Source: Bacteroidales bacterium UBA3297 (GTDB lineage Bacteria > Bacteroidota > Bacteroidia > Bacteroidales > Paludibacteraceae). From it: DNA of 64,000 nt. Both the position numbers and the translations under genes were made by a program. The notes beneath the pieces are model-generated. The model was given only the letters and a program-made list of their open reading frames with translations. It searched no databases and was not told where the DNA came from. Positions within the stretch are counted from its first letter, which is position 1; each line of letters opens with the position of its first letter. Location: NCBI GenBank assembly GCA_002362105.1, contig DETD01000026.1:20826-84825 (forward strand), in the 5' to 3' direction. Positions 42,483 to 49,932 of this stretch are shown here, piece after piece.

Positions 42483-42610
42483 GTTATTAAAGTTAGTAGC
42501 AAAATCTGAATTGCAGTTTCTCCACAAAATGGTGCTCTGATGGTTACGCTGCTCGGCTTAGAATAGCCCGAGAATCAGAGATGTCCCGCAATTCTTATTG
42601 AGATAATAAC
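42483..42610 (+). ncRNA. Structured 5' leader of the L28 operon (candidate cis-regulatory RNA)
   Basis: Four nested pairs of complementary segments are visible: GTTATTA/TAATAAC (42483-42489 with 42604-42610), GAATTGC/GCAATTC (42508-42514 with 42588-42594), CTCTGAT/ATCAGAG (42535-42541 with 42574-42580) and CTCGGCT/AGCCCGAG (42552-42558 with 42565-42572). The order is consistent with one long interrupted stem that closes about 20 nt before the rpmB ATG. Ribosomal-protein operons are often controlled by such leaders. I do not recognise it as a known family. Confidence 0.6.
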
Positions 42611-42628
42611 ATAAAAGGATAAAATAAA

Positions 42629-42862
42629 ATGTCAAGAATTTGTCAGCTTACCGGAAAGAAAGCTCAGAACGGTAACAACGTTTCTCACTCAAAGAGAAGA
42701 ACACACAGACTGTTCAACGTTAATCTTCAGAAAAAGAAGTTCTATTGGCCAGAACAGGGCTGCTTCATCGAAATGAAGGTTTCTGCTAAGGCTATCCGTA
42801 CTATCAATAAGAAGGGTATTAACGCTGCCCTTTTGGATGCTGCCAAGAAGGGCTTGGTCTAA
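42629..42862 (+). CDS. rpmB: 50S ribosomal protein L28
   Basis: A 77-residue structural protein of the large subunit. SRICQLTGKKAQNGNNVSH and KRRTHRLFNVNLQ are diagnostic of L28, and the basic C-terminal helix is complete. It opens a three-gene operon (L28, L33, DUF4295) with ~20-nt gaps and strongly biased codons, as expected for high expression. The long leader upstream is described separately. Confidence 0.97.
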   Translation: MSRICQLTGKKAQNGNNVSHSKRRTHRLFNVNLQKKKFYWPEQGCFIEMKVSAKAIRTINKKGINAALLDAAKKGLV

Positions 42863-42883
42863 TCTTTTAAAATTTTTACGAAA

Positions 42884-43072
42884 ATGGCTAAGAAAAATAA
42901 AGAAGCAAGAGTTCAAGTTATCCTTGAATGCACTGAGATGAAAGAAAGCGGAATGCCTGGTACTTCTCGTTACATCACTACCAAGAACCGTAAGAACTCT
43001 CCTGAACGTCTTGAGTTGAAGAAGTACAACCCAATTCTTCGTAAGTATACTATCCACAAGGAAATCAAGTAA
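42884..43072 (+). CDS. rpmG: 50S ribosomal protein L33
   Basis: A 62-residue large-subunit protein: EARVQVILECTEMKESG, then SRYITTKNRKN and LELKKYNPILRKYTIHKEIK, all typical of L33. It has a single Cys, so it is the zinc-free form without the two CxxC pairs. It lies 21 nt after rpmB. Confidence 0.97.
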   Translation: MAKKNKEARVQVILECTEMKESGMPGTSRYITTKNRKNSPERLELKKYNPILRKYTIHKEIK

Positions 43073-43092
43073 TTTTAAATAAGCATTAAATC

Positions 43093-43248
43093 ATGGCAAA
43101 GAAAGTAGTTGCTACCCTCCAAAAGGGTGAAGGCCGTACCTATTCTAAGGTTATCAAGATGGTTAAGTCTCCAAAGACTGGTGCTTACATTTTCGATGAG
43201 AAGATTATTCACAACGATGACGTTAAGGACTACCTCGCTAAGAAGTAA
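43093..43248 (+). CDS. DUF4295 small basic protein
   Basis: A 51-residue basic protein (MAKKVVATLQKGEGRTYSKV, ending KDYLAKK) directly after rpmG by 20 nt. It matches the DUF4295 family, which in Bacteroidota is regularly found behind rpmB-rpmG, and whose role is unknown; a ribosome-associated function is inferred from context. Codon use is as biased as in the ribosomal genes. A strong terminator follows. Confidence 0.88.
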   Translation: MAKKVVATLQKGEGRTYSKVIKMVKSPKTGAYIFDEKIIHNDDVKDYLAKK

Positions 43249-43280
43249 TTCCCTTTTCTGATTCGTATTGAATGAAATAT

Positions 43281-43327
43281 AAAGCAGTTGTGACCGTTTG
43301 GGTTACAACTGCTTTTTTTTATTTTTG
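43281..43327 (+). terminator. Terminator of the L28 operon, fused to the next -7 box
   Basis: AAAGCAGTTGT (43281-43291) pairs with ACAACTGCTTT (43305-43315), followed by a T-run. The run continues directly into TATTTTTG (43320-43327), a -7 box 17 nt ahead of the next ATG. Confidence 0.9.
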
Positions 43328-43344
43328 CAAAAACACTTCTAATT

Positions 43345-45096
43345 ATGAAACTTATTCAAAAAGTACAAAAATGGTTTGCTGACTTCTATCGCAGCATCTC
43401 CCGGTTCCCTGTTGAAACAACTCTTTGCCTCTTTGCTTTTGTTTTGGTTGTTGCCATGTGTGAGATGAACCGGCACAGTTGGATGACAAAAAGCTTCTTC
43501 TATGAACGGTTTGTGCCTGTTGCACTCTTGTATGCGCCTGTTGCGTTTGCTGTAGCTTTCGCTATTAGGGTAGGGTGGATGCAAAGCCAACGGAAATGGA
43601 CCTCCGTCTGTTATGTGCTGTCGGGGTTGCTGGTGCTTGTGCCACCATTTTTCTTCAGCACCCTCGATTTCCAAACTTGCTTCCTATTCCATGCTGGCGT
43701 GTATATACTTGCCCTCTTGTTTGTATTCGCTGTTAGGGGACAGAAAGATAACTATTTGTTCGTTAGCGATGCCATTAAGGTCTGTACTTCGTTGGAGGTT
43801 GCCGTTTTTCTGGCAGGCGCAATCTCGATGGTCTATTATGCTGTCATGGCGTCGGTCTTTTATCTTTTCCTGAGCAATTATGCTTCAGACCAATATCTGT
43901 TTTTTAGAATTGTGTTCGTCTATGTGGGGCTCTTTATTCTGGTTGTTCTTACTCCTTTGACCTTCTGCTATTGCGCCAAAAGTTTGCAAGATAAAGATGC
44001 TGCCCGTTTGTCAAGTTCGTTTGATGTGCTGTATTCTAAAATTCTCTCTCCAGCGCTGGTGTGCTACACCCTTGTTCTCTATCTCTATGCGGCTAAAATT
44101 TTAGTTGCATGGGACCTGCCTCGTGGAGGGGTGGCATGGATGGTGGTGGCCTATCTTGTTGTTGCGTTTGTGGTTTATATGCTGCAGCCGTTCCTGTCTA
44201 AGACTCGCCTTTCTTTCTTCTTCAAATACCTTCCTTTTATATCAGTGGTGCCGTTGGCGCTATTCTGGGTGGGTATTGTACGCCGAATCAGTGATTATGG
44301 ACTGACTGAGAGTCGTGTCTTTATAGCGGCTTTCGGCTTGCTAATGATGCTCTTCTTTGCGTTCTCGTTGCTGAAGCGGTTGAACTGTTATTTGCTGATG
44401 GCTGGAATGACGGCGGTTGCCGTTTTCTTTCTGATGTTGGTTCCTCCGACTTCGGCTCTTTCTCTGGCGGTGGCGAACCAACAAAAACGTGTGGATAGTT
44501 TCTTGGCAAAATACCCTATTTATAACGACTCTACAAATAGATTCGTGCCAGTGGCAGAAATACCGGATGCGTGTTTGAAAGACACCGTGGGGCGTAAACA
44601 ATTTGTATCGGCACTTAATTATATAGAAAGAGTAAGGGGGTATGACACCTCTACTGTTTGCAGCCGTTATGTGCCAGACGAAATTAAGTGTTTTTATGGC
44701 ACATATTCTTCTTATATGTCTTTTCATCCCAACAATATCCCTGTTTCTGGTTATTCATACGTGAATTTTGCTACAGAACGCGACGGGGAATTCGTGGTTG
44801 ACGAAAATGTCGTTTTGAAATATGATGAAGAGACCCATTTGGACAAATACCGTTCCGCTTTGAAAAAGGCGTGTGCCGGAAAGGAACAGTTGCCAGACGA
44901 AGTGTTCTATTTGAAGAACGATAGTGTTTTGGTCGTTGTTGAATCGATATGGGTGAATTACTATCCGGGAGATGGTTCTCTCGACGTGCCGCATATGAGC
45001 TATAATGGAGTTGTATTCTCAAAGAAACCTCTCTCTAAAAAGAAAACAGGAATTGTGGGCTTTGAGGAGAGAACTGTGGAGAGTTGTGTGTATTAA
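43345..45096 (+). CDS. DUF4153 multi-pass membrane protein
   Basis: A 583-residue inner-membrane protein with about ten to eleven hydrophobic segments through residue ~390, then a soluble periplasmic or cytoplasmic tail of ~190 residues. VRRISDYGLTESRVFIAAFG is the conserved DUF4153 stretch. The function of the family is unknown. Upstream in-frame codons exist, but the ATG at 43345 lies just after the -7 box at 43320-43327. It is a single gene between two terminators. Confidence 0.85.
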   Translation: MKLIQKVQKWFADFYRSISRFPVETTLCLFAFVLVVAMCEMNRHSWMTKSFFYERFVPVALLYAPVAFAVAFAIRVGWMQSQRKWTSVCYVLSGLLVLVPPFFFSTLDFQTCFLFHAGVYILALLFVFAVRGQKDNYLFVSDAIKVCTSLEVAVFLAGAISMVYYAVMASVFYLFLSNYASDQYLFFRIVFVYVGLFILVVLTPLTFCYCAKSLQDKDAARLSSSFDVLYSKILSPALVCYTLVLYLYAAKILVAWDLPRGGVAWMVVAYLVVAFVVYMLQPFLSKTRLSFFFKYLPFISVVPLALFWVGIVRRISDYGLTESRVFIAAFGLLMMLFFAFSLLKRLNCYLLMAGMTAVAVFFLMLVPPTSALSLAVANQQKRVDSFLAKYPIYNDSTNRFVPVAEIPDACLKDTVGRKQFVSALNYIERVRGYDTSTVCSRYVPDEIKCFYGTYSSYMSFHPNNIPVSGYSYVNFATERDGEFVVDENVVLKYDEETHLDKYRSALKKACAGKEQLPDEVFYLKNDSVLVVVESIWVNYYPGDGSLDVPHMSYNGVVFSKKPLSKKKTGIVGFEERTVESCVY

Positions 45097-45116
45097 AAAA
45101 GGTCTCTAAAATAGAA

Positions 45117-45150
45117 AATCCCCGACGAACTTAGTTCGTCGGGGATTCTT
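45117..45150. terminator. Bidirectional terminator, DUF4153 and DUF5606 genes
   Basis: A perfect 14-bp stem, AATCCCCGACGAAC (45117-45130) with GTTCGTCGGGGATT (45134-45147), around a 3-nt loop, with CTTT on plus and TTCTATTTTAG on minus. Confidence 0.92.
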
Positions 45151-45168
45151 TATTATCGAGCTTGTATT

Positions 45169-45696
45169 TTAAGCCTCTTCGGCGTTGTCGGCAGCCTTCT
45201 TGCGTGTACGCTTCTTCTTAGGAAGACCGGCTTCTTCAGCTGGAGTTTCTTCTGCCTTTTCAGCCTTTTCTGCTTTTGCCTTGGTGGCCTTCTTTGCAGG
45301 AACCGCAGCTGCCTCAACAAATTCAGTTTTGCCAGCGGCAGTCAGAATGTTGTACCAACGGATGACCTTGCGGATGTCGTTGTCGTAAACACGGTTCTGG
45401 TCGAAGTTAGAAAGTACACTGCCGAAAAAGTCGCGCAACTCTTTCTTCGACTTCATGTCTATCTCGACCAATTTGCCACCCTGCTTGTTCTTGATGCTCT
45501 CGAACACCTGGGCGAGGGGTACTTCTTCGTCTTCTGTGAAGATGGCGATGTCGGCCAGACTGATGACTTTATCGTTTGAATATGCAGGCTGGCGCTGTTT
45601 GGTTTCAATGTTTTCTACAATAAGCATGTTGTTGCCCTGTGAAAGCAGTTCGAAAAGACCTGGCTTGCCGGCAATTGATAATACTCTTTTAAGCAT
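45169..45696 (-). CDS. DUF5606 protein with Lys/Ala/Glu-rich tail
   Basis: A 175-residue cytosolic protein. Residues 1-135 match DUF5606 of Bacteroidota: LKRVLSIAGKPGLFELLSQG at the start, then KVISLADIAIFTEDEEVPL, LRDFFGSVLSNFDQNRVY and IRKVIRWYNILTAAG. The last 40 residues are a low-complexity Lys/Ala/Glu tail (KKATKAKAEKAEKAEE, then PKKKRTRKKAA), which suggests nucleic-acid binding or an extended interaction segment. The function is unknown. Its promoter is complete (45747-45777). Confidence 0.85.
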   Translation of the reverse strand: MLKRVLSIAGKPGLFELLSQGNNMLIVENIETKQRQPAYSNDKVISLADIAIFTEDEEVPLAQVFESIKNKQGGKLVEIDMKSKKELRDFFGSVLSNFDQNRVYDNDIRKVIRWYNILTAAGKTEFVEAAAVPAKKATKAKAEKAEKAEETPAEEAGLPKKKRTRKKAADNAEEA

Positions 45697-45746
45697 AATC
45701 GTTATTTGTGATATAAATAATTTAGGGTTTGTCTTTGTTTAGAATA

Positions 45747-45777
45747 CAAAGGTAACAAACTGTCGATGTTTTGCCAA
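45747..45777 (-). promoter_or_regulatory. Promoter of the DUF5606 gene
   Basis: On the minus strand, TTG (complement of 45775-45777), a 20-nt spacer and TACCTTTG (complement of 45747-45754) match the consensus. Confidence 0.72.
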
Positions 45778-45953
45778 TTAAAAACTTCTAAAAGTTAATT
45801 AAAAGCCGTTAATCGATTAAGGTTTGCCAGATGTTCGTTCTGTTACTTTTTTGTGCTAACTTTGCGGTGTTTAAGGTTTTCGGGCGGCTTGCGCCCTTTT
45901 TCGCGGCTTGTTGCTTCGCTTTTTGCTTTACATTTGGTTTTAGATTTAATTTT

Positions 45954-47129
45954 ATGGATTACAATTCGCTGGTTAGTACCAAACATCATGCGAGGTATGC
46001 GCTGATGACCATGTATTTTTTTTCGGGATTCGTGTTCGCTACACTCTTTTCCCGTTTGCCTGCCATTCAGCAGATTTATAGTTTCGACTATGCGCATTTG
46101 GGACTTCCCCAATTGTGTATGTCGGTGGGCTCGTTGCTGTGTATGCCGGTCTGCGCCAATTTGGCGAACAAGTACGGCAGTAACCGCCTGACTATGATGG
46201 GCTATATGGTGGCTTTCGTTTTCGTGCTGCTGCCGATTATGCCGTCGCAGTTCCTGCTGTTCCCGGTCTGTATGGCCTACGGCGTTTTTGCCTCGCTTTT
46301 CGATATTGCTATCAACGGTAACTCTATTTTGGTCGAGAAAGCCTATAAACGCAGTATTCTGGCCAAATTTCACGCCATCTACTACGTGGGCACCTGTGTG
46401 GGGGCGCTGGTCGCCATTGTGTTTATCTCCTTCCAACTCGATGCCTCTGTCCATTTCAGTGTGGCATCGTCGCTGGTTGTGTGCGAACTTGGCTTCCTCC
46501 GTCCTTTCCTGATGCGTGAGAAGCCGAAACGCGAGAACAAGGCACAAGGCTTCCACTTCATGTTTCCGAAGGGGCTCTTGCTCTTTATTGCGTTTATTGC
46601 GTTGTTCAGCCGTGTCATCGAAGGGGTGGTGTCGAGCTGGAGCACACAGTATATGAACCAGGTGATTGTCTTGCCCGAAAATTTCGCACCAGTCGGTTTG
46701 GCTGTCTATGCCGCCTTTATGGCCGTGGGCCGCTTTATGGGCGACTCGTTGCGTGCCCGCTATTCCGAACCGTTTATCCTGATGGCTTGTAGCCTGACGG
46801 CTATGTTGGGACTGGCCCTTATGGTGAGTTCCACGAATTTCTATTTGTCGGTGTCGGGCTTGCTGGTTACGGGGCTGGGTATGTCGTGCCTTGTGCCGGT
46901 TATCTACAGTTTGTCGGGTTCGCAACCCGATGTTTCTCCGGGTACGGGCATCGCTATGGTGAATACCATTAGTGGCACGGGATTCTTGTTCGGTCCGTTT
47001 ATGGTGGGGTTGATTGCGAATGCGTTCGGCCTCAGGGTCTCGTTCTTCTACGTCCTGATGCTGGGGGTATGTATGTTTGCCCTCTCTTTCATATTTTGGC
47101 GGATTAAGGGCAAAAATGTGGGAAAATAG
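45954..47129 (+). CDS. Major facilitator superfamily transporter (YbjJ-like)
   Basis: A 391-residue inner-membrane transporter with 12 predicted helices. GFVFATLFSRLPAIQQIYSF in the first helix region and the loop ANLANKYGSNRLT are typical of the YbjJ-like MFS group; the substrate is unknown. The frame is open from 45831, but -7 boxes occur inside that extension at 45857-45864 (TAACTTTG) and 45929-45936 (TACATTTG, with TTG 18 nt upstream). The ATG at 45954 (MDYNSLVSTKHHARYALMTM) also gives the correct short N-terminus. Confidence 0.88.
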   Translation: MDYNSLVSTKHHARYALMTMYFFSGFVFATLFSRLPAIQQIYSFDYAHLGLPQLCMSVGSLLCMPVCANLANKYGSNRLTMMGYMVAFVFVLLPIMPSQFLLFPVCMAYGVFASLFDIAINGNSILVEKAYKRSILAKFHAIYYVGTCVGALVAIVFISFQLDASVHFSVASSLVVCELGFLRPFLMREKPKRENKAQGFHFMFPKGLLLFIAFIALFSRVIEGVVSSWSTQYMNQVIVLPENFAPVGLAVYAAFMAVGRFMGDSLRARYSEPFILMACSLTAMLGLALMVSSTNFYLSVSGLLVTGLGMSCLVPVIYSLSGSQPDVSPGTGIAMVNTISGTGFLFGPFMVGLIANAFGLRVSFFYVLMLGVCMFALSFIFWRIKGKNVGK

Positions 47130-47192
47130 TGCCGAATTGGGGGCGATTGGCCTTTTTTTGCATATTTTGGATAAATTTTTGCCTATTTATGC

Positions 47193-47221
47193 TTGTTTAG
47201 TCGATAAATATCCTAATTTTG
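47193..47221 (+). promoter_or_regulatory. tRNA-Thr promoter
   Basis: TTG (47193-47195), an 18-nt spacer and TAATTTTG (47214-47221) lie 40 nt before the tRNA. Confidence 0.6.
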
Positions 47222-47261
47222 CACTCGCAAACGGAAATCAGGTTTCCCGATGCTGGTCAAT

Positions 47262-47333
47262 GCCAATGTAGCTCAGTGGTAGAGCGCTTCCTTGGTAAGG
47301 AAGAGGTCACGGGTCCGACTCCCGTCATCGGCT
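47262..47333 (+). tRNA. tRNA-Thr (anticodon GGT)
   Basis: A cloverleaf is clear: D-stem GCTC/GAGC, anticodon stem CTTCC/GGAAG with loop TTGGTAA, T-stem ACGGG/CCCGT, and acceptor stem GCCAATG/CATCGGC with discriminator T. Two oddities: the fourth acceptor pair is A-C, and the T-loop is TCCGACT with C where the near-universal T55 is expected. CCA is not encoded. Confidence 0.92.
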
Positions 47334-47345
47334 CTCGGATATAGA

Positions 47346-47380
47346 AAAAGGATGCACGTATCGTGCATCCTTTTTTTTTA
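47346..47380. terminator. Terminator after tRNA-Thr, usable on both strands
   Basis: AAAAGGATGCACG (47346-47358) pairs with CGTGCATCCTTTT (47362-47374) around a 3-nt loop, with a long T-run on plus and TTTTTCTAT on minus. Confidence 0.9.
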
Positions 47381-47381
47381 T

Positions 47382-47873
47382 TTAGTGTCTTCTTACGTGG
47401 TACCAGAGTTTTTCCCAACCTCCGCCCAGGCTGGTCAGCCTCTCCCGCTCTTTGTCGCGTTCGGGTTGGCGGTAAATGGCTATCTCTAGTGCTGCGGTTT
47501 CCAACTCTTCTGTATTGAACTCGTGCTGCATCTGTGCGGCATAGCTTTTTAAGTCGTCAACCGCCTCTGCCAGGTCTGTACTGTCGGTGTAGTACATATA
47601 GGGGTGTGGACGTCCGCTGTCGTTTGCGGAAAAGGTCGATCTGATGGCGATTCCTTCCGGTTTTACGGCAATAAACAGGTCTTTGCTGAATTTCCGGCCA
47701 TCGCCTTTCTGCTCGGAAATGGCTTTCTCACATGGCCATTGCCTGACTTCGCCGAATTTAACCATGGCCAGGTTCTGCTCTTCTTTGCCGGTATACTCTG
47801 ACAGCTGACCGTCGATAATGATGGTTGCGGGCTTAGACGGGTCTGTGGCGGGTGTCCAAAATATCTTATACAT
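47382..47873 (-). CDS. Hypothetical protein
   Basis: A 163-residue soluble protein with no signal peptide or membrane segment. It begins MYKIFWTPATDPSKPATIII and contains a DLFIAVKPEGIAIRSTFSAN stretch and a charged C-terminal half (ELETAALEIAIYRQPERDKE). I do not recognise the family. It is 27 nt downstream of the AlkD-like gene on the same strand, so the two are probably cotranscribed; it ends at the terminator shared with tRNA-Thr. Confidence 0.6.
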   Translation of the reverse strand: MYKIFWTPATDPSKPATIIIDGQLSEYTGKEEQNLAMVKFGEVRQWPCEKAISEQKGDGRKFSKDLFIAVKPEGIAIRSTFSANDSGRPHPYMYYTDSTDLAEAVDDLKSYAAQMQHEFNTEELETAALEIAIYRQPERDKERERLTSLGGGWEKLWYHVRRH

Positions 47874-47900
47874 ATTTTTCTGCGCTGTAGGGGGTCTGAC

Positions 47901-48587
47901 TTATTGTTTGAGGGTGCGGAGGTACGACTTCTGCGTGTCGCTTACCCTGTAGCTCTCGATGGCCTTCTGAATGGCTTTGTTGTGGACCCACTTGTCCATA
48001 ACCTTGTTTTCGATGTAGGGCAGGGTAGCGTCCCACTGTTTGGCGAGTGCGGTAGCGAAGAACCAGGCCACCATCATTTTTATATAGTAGTGCTCGCCTT
48101 TTTCTGCTGCCACCCAGCTTAGGTACTCGGTTTTGAACTCCTCGTCGAGGAAGTGGGACATCAGCATTTCGATGCCGAACCTGATGGTGTAGGGCGCGTC
48201 ACTCGACATCCACCGCTTAATATCGGTCAGTAGTTGCTCGTGGTGCTTTTTCTGCTTGAACACTTTCGGACTCAGCAGGTCGCAGGTCGCCCAGTTGTCT
48301 ACTACCGGTAGAAACTTGTCTAACTCCTTTACGCAGAGGTCGTAGTCTTTCAACTCGCTGATGATGAACCCGTGCAGGTTGACTTCTTCGTAATAGTTGT
48401 GCTGCGGGTTGGCCATAAAATCGGCAATATGCTCGTTTTTGGCGTATTCTTTGGCCAATTTCCTTAGTTCGGGTGTCCGTACTCCTATTATTTTATCGGC
48501 GTCGATGTTCGGAACCAGTTTGCTGTGAAAAACCTTGTAACCGGTGTCTTGCAACTCGAACAGCCTTTTCTGTATCTCTTGTTTCAT
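47901..48587 (-). CDS. DNA alkylation repair enzyme, AlkD-like
   Basis: A 228-residue HEAT-repeat-like helical protein related to AlkD, which excises bulky or cationic alkylated purines. Motifs: IIGVRTPELRKLAKEYAKN near the N-terminus, NYYEEVNLHGFIIS, LPVVDNWATCDLLSPKVF (with the Trp-Asp area used by AlkD), and the closing WVHNKAIQKAIESYRVS. The frame is open from 48647, but a TATTTTTG -7 box (48637-48644, minus, with TTG 20 nt further) overlaps that start. The ATG at 48587 (MKQEIQKRLFELQ) is preferred. Confidence 0.88.
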   Translation of the reverse strand: MKQEIQKRLFELQDTGYKVFHSKLVPNIDADKIIGVRTPELRKLAKEYAKNEHIADFMANPQHNYYEEVNLHGFIISELKDYDLCVKELDKFLPVVDNWATCDLLSPKVFKQKKHHEQLLTDIKRWMSSDAPYTIRFGIEMLMSHFLDEEFKTEYLSWVAAEKGEHYYIKMMVAWFFATALAKQWDATLPYIENKVMDKWVHNKAIQKAIESYRVSDTQKSYLRTLKQ

Positions 48588-48636
48588 GGTCTGGTTGTTA
48601 AAAACGGGAAAGAGGTTTGAAAACTGTTTCCCTATA

Positions 48637-48667
48637 CAAAAATACAATAGAGCCGGGTGTTCTGCAA
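48637..48667 (-). promoter_or_regulatory. Promoter of the AlkD-like gene
   Basis: TTG (complement of 48665-48667), a 20-nt spacer and TATTTTTG (complement of 48637-48644) on the minus strand. Confidence 0.7.
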
Positions 48668-48744
48668 CACGGGGACTGGTTGGCTTGCAAAAAAGGCGTT
48701 ATTCCCTTAGCCGGGTGCGGCGTATTACCGCTCAGGCGCGCAAT

Positions 48745-48788
48745 ATCCCCCGCCCATGTGGAGATGCTCTTCACAGTGGCAGGGGGAT
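48745..48788 (-). terminator. Hairpin downstream of the PurA-like gene
   Basis: ATCCCCC (48745-48751) pairs with GGGGGAT (48782-48788), with inner GCC/GGC and CACA/TGTG helices. It lies 29 nt past the stop of the PurA-like gene. There is no T-tract, so it may protect the 3' end rather than terminate. Confidence 0.5.
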
Positions 48789-48816
48789 TTAACAGATTTC
48801 ATTTCCTGTGTAGGGG

Positions 48817-49917
48817 TTATATAATCAGTGCGCTGTCGTATGTGGTCACGTTGGCAAAGTGTCGCTTAAAGTCGGCAACCCTGTCCATCTCGTCGCAGTG
48901 GGTAACGTCGATGTTGAGCGTGTGCGGCATAGCGATGTCGGCTTCGGCCTCTTGGATGCGCTTGACGAAAGCGTCAAGGTCCAGTTCGCCAAATCGGAAA
49001 TCGTCTTGGAAGATGTTGTAGGTGTTGGTGCGGTCTTCCTTCACACCATCAGACAACAGTATGCGCTTCTGCTCGCCGGTAAGGTACCCTTTCCCGTGGC
49101 GGGTGAGGTAGGGGCGGGTGACATAGTGGATGCAGATGTCGTCGCACCCCAGGTCTGTTGCCAGCCTTAAAGCATATTCGGCGGTCGTCTTCGAAGGAGT
49201 CGTGCCTGCAATGTCCAGCCCGGTGTCGTTCAGCAGTAGCCCCTGCCCGTTCTCAAAAATAACTTCGTCGAACTGGGTGGTGTCGAGCACGGTGCTGGTT
49301 TTCTGTTGCAAGAAAATGCAGTCGGCAATATATCGGTCGGTAAGGTTTTTATTGTTCCATAGGTCGAAGAACGCAGGCGGAATTTCGCCAATCCGCTTTT
49401 CAAAATAAGTACGCACCCCTTTTAGATAGTTTTTTTTCGCCGCGTCGTCGAGTCGGCAGAAAGCGTCGAATCCGATGGTGACGGTGCTTTGGTAGCGGAG
49501 TACGGTTTCCCATACTCCCATACCGCAGCTTCCGTGTTTGTCGGCCTTCCGCTTGTACTCGATTATCTGGTTGGCCAGCATGTCGTAGGGGGTCGTCCAC
49601 CGGCAGTTTGTGTCGCGGAAGAGTCTGACGCGGTCCATTACGTTCCGTTCTGCCAGCTCGTTATACTCCGCAACAAACTGCATTGGGTTCAGAATGAAGA
49701 AAGGAGAGAAGTAATTAGCAGCACCGTAGTAGGTGCCAGCCCCGAAGTGCTGGAAGGTGAAGTTGCCGTCGGCCGTCAGAATAGAGTGCGCGCGTTGTGC
49801 GCCTCCGTTCGTCAGCACGTTCAGCACTCTGCCAGTGGCGTGTTTGGTGTAGGTGGCAGCCACTGTGCCTTTCCCCTCGTCGCCGTAATTGGCGCCTATA
49901 ATTACTCTCGCTTTCAT
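48817..49917 (-). CDS. Short divergent adenylosuccinate synthetase homologue (PurA/PurZ-like)
   Basis: A 366-residue member of the adenylosuccinate synthetase superfamily, which joins aspartate to a 6-oxopurine nucleotide using a nucleoside triphosphate; canonical PurA is ~425-430 residues. Conserved: GANYGDEGKG with D13, matching the catalytic Asp13 of E. coli PurA; His44 in NGGAQRAHS, matching His41; and YVTRPYLTRHGKGYL. Diverged: the GHNAGHT context, the Asp-binding TTGRRRR segment (here EDRTNTYN, then FRFGELDLD), and the base-recognition TKLD (here LNID). A paralogue with another purine or acceptor is possible; phage PurZ, which makes a diaminopurine precursor, is the known precedent for such drift. 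It is the last gene of an operon with a VWA protein and a Met-rich protein. Confidence 0.75.
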   Translation of the reverse strand: MKARVIIGANYGDEGKGTVAATYTKHATGRVLNVLTNGGAQRAHSILTADGNFTFQHFGAGTYYGAANYFSPFFILNPMQFVAEYNELAERNVMDRVRLFRDTNCRWTTPYDMLANQIIEYKRKADKHGSCGMGVWETVLRYQSTVTIGFDAFCRLDDAAKKNYLKGVRTYFEKRIGEIPPAFFDLWNNKNLTDRYIADCIFLQQKTSTVLDTTQFDEVIFENGQGLLLNDTGLDIAGTTPSKTTAEYALRLATDLGCDDICIHYVTRPYLTRHGKGYLTGEQKRILLSDGVKEDRTNTYNIFQDDFRFGELDLDAFVKRIQEAEADIAMPHTLNIDVTHCDEMDRVADFKRHFANVTTYDSALII

Positions 49918-49932
49918 AATACATCCGTTTTT

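Noticed and set aside
45831..45953. Upstream start for the MFS transporter
   Set aside because: Two -7 boxes lie within this extension, and it would add an atypical extra hydrophobic segment before the true first helix.
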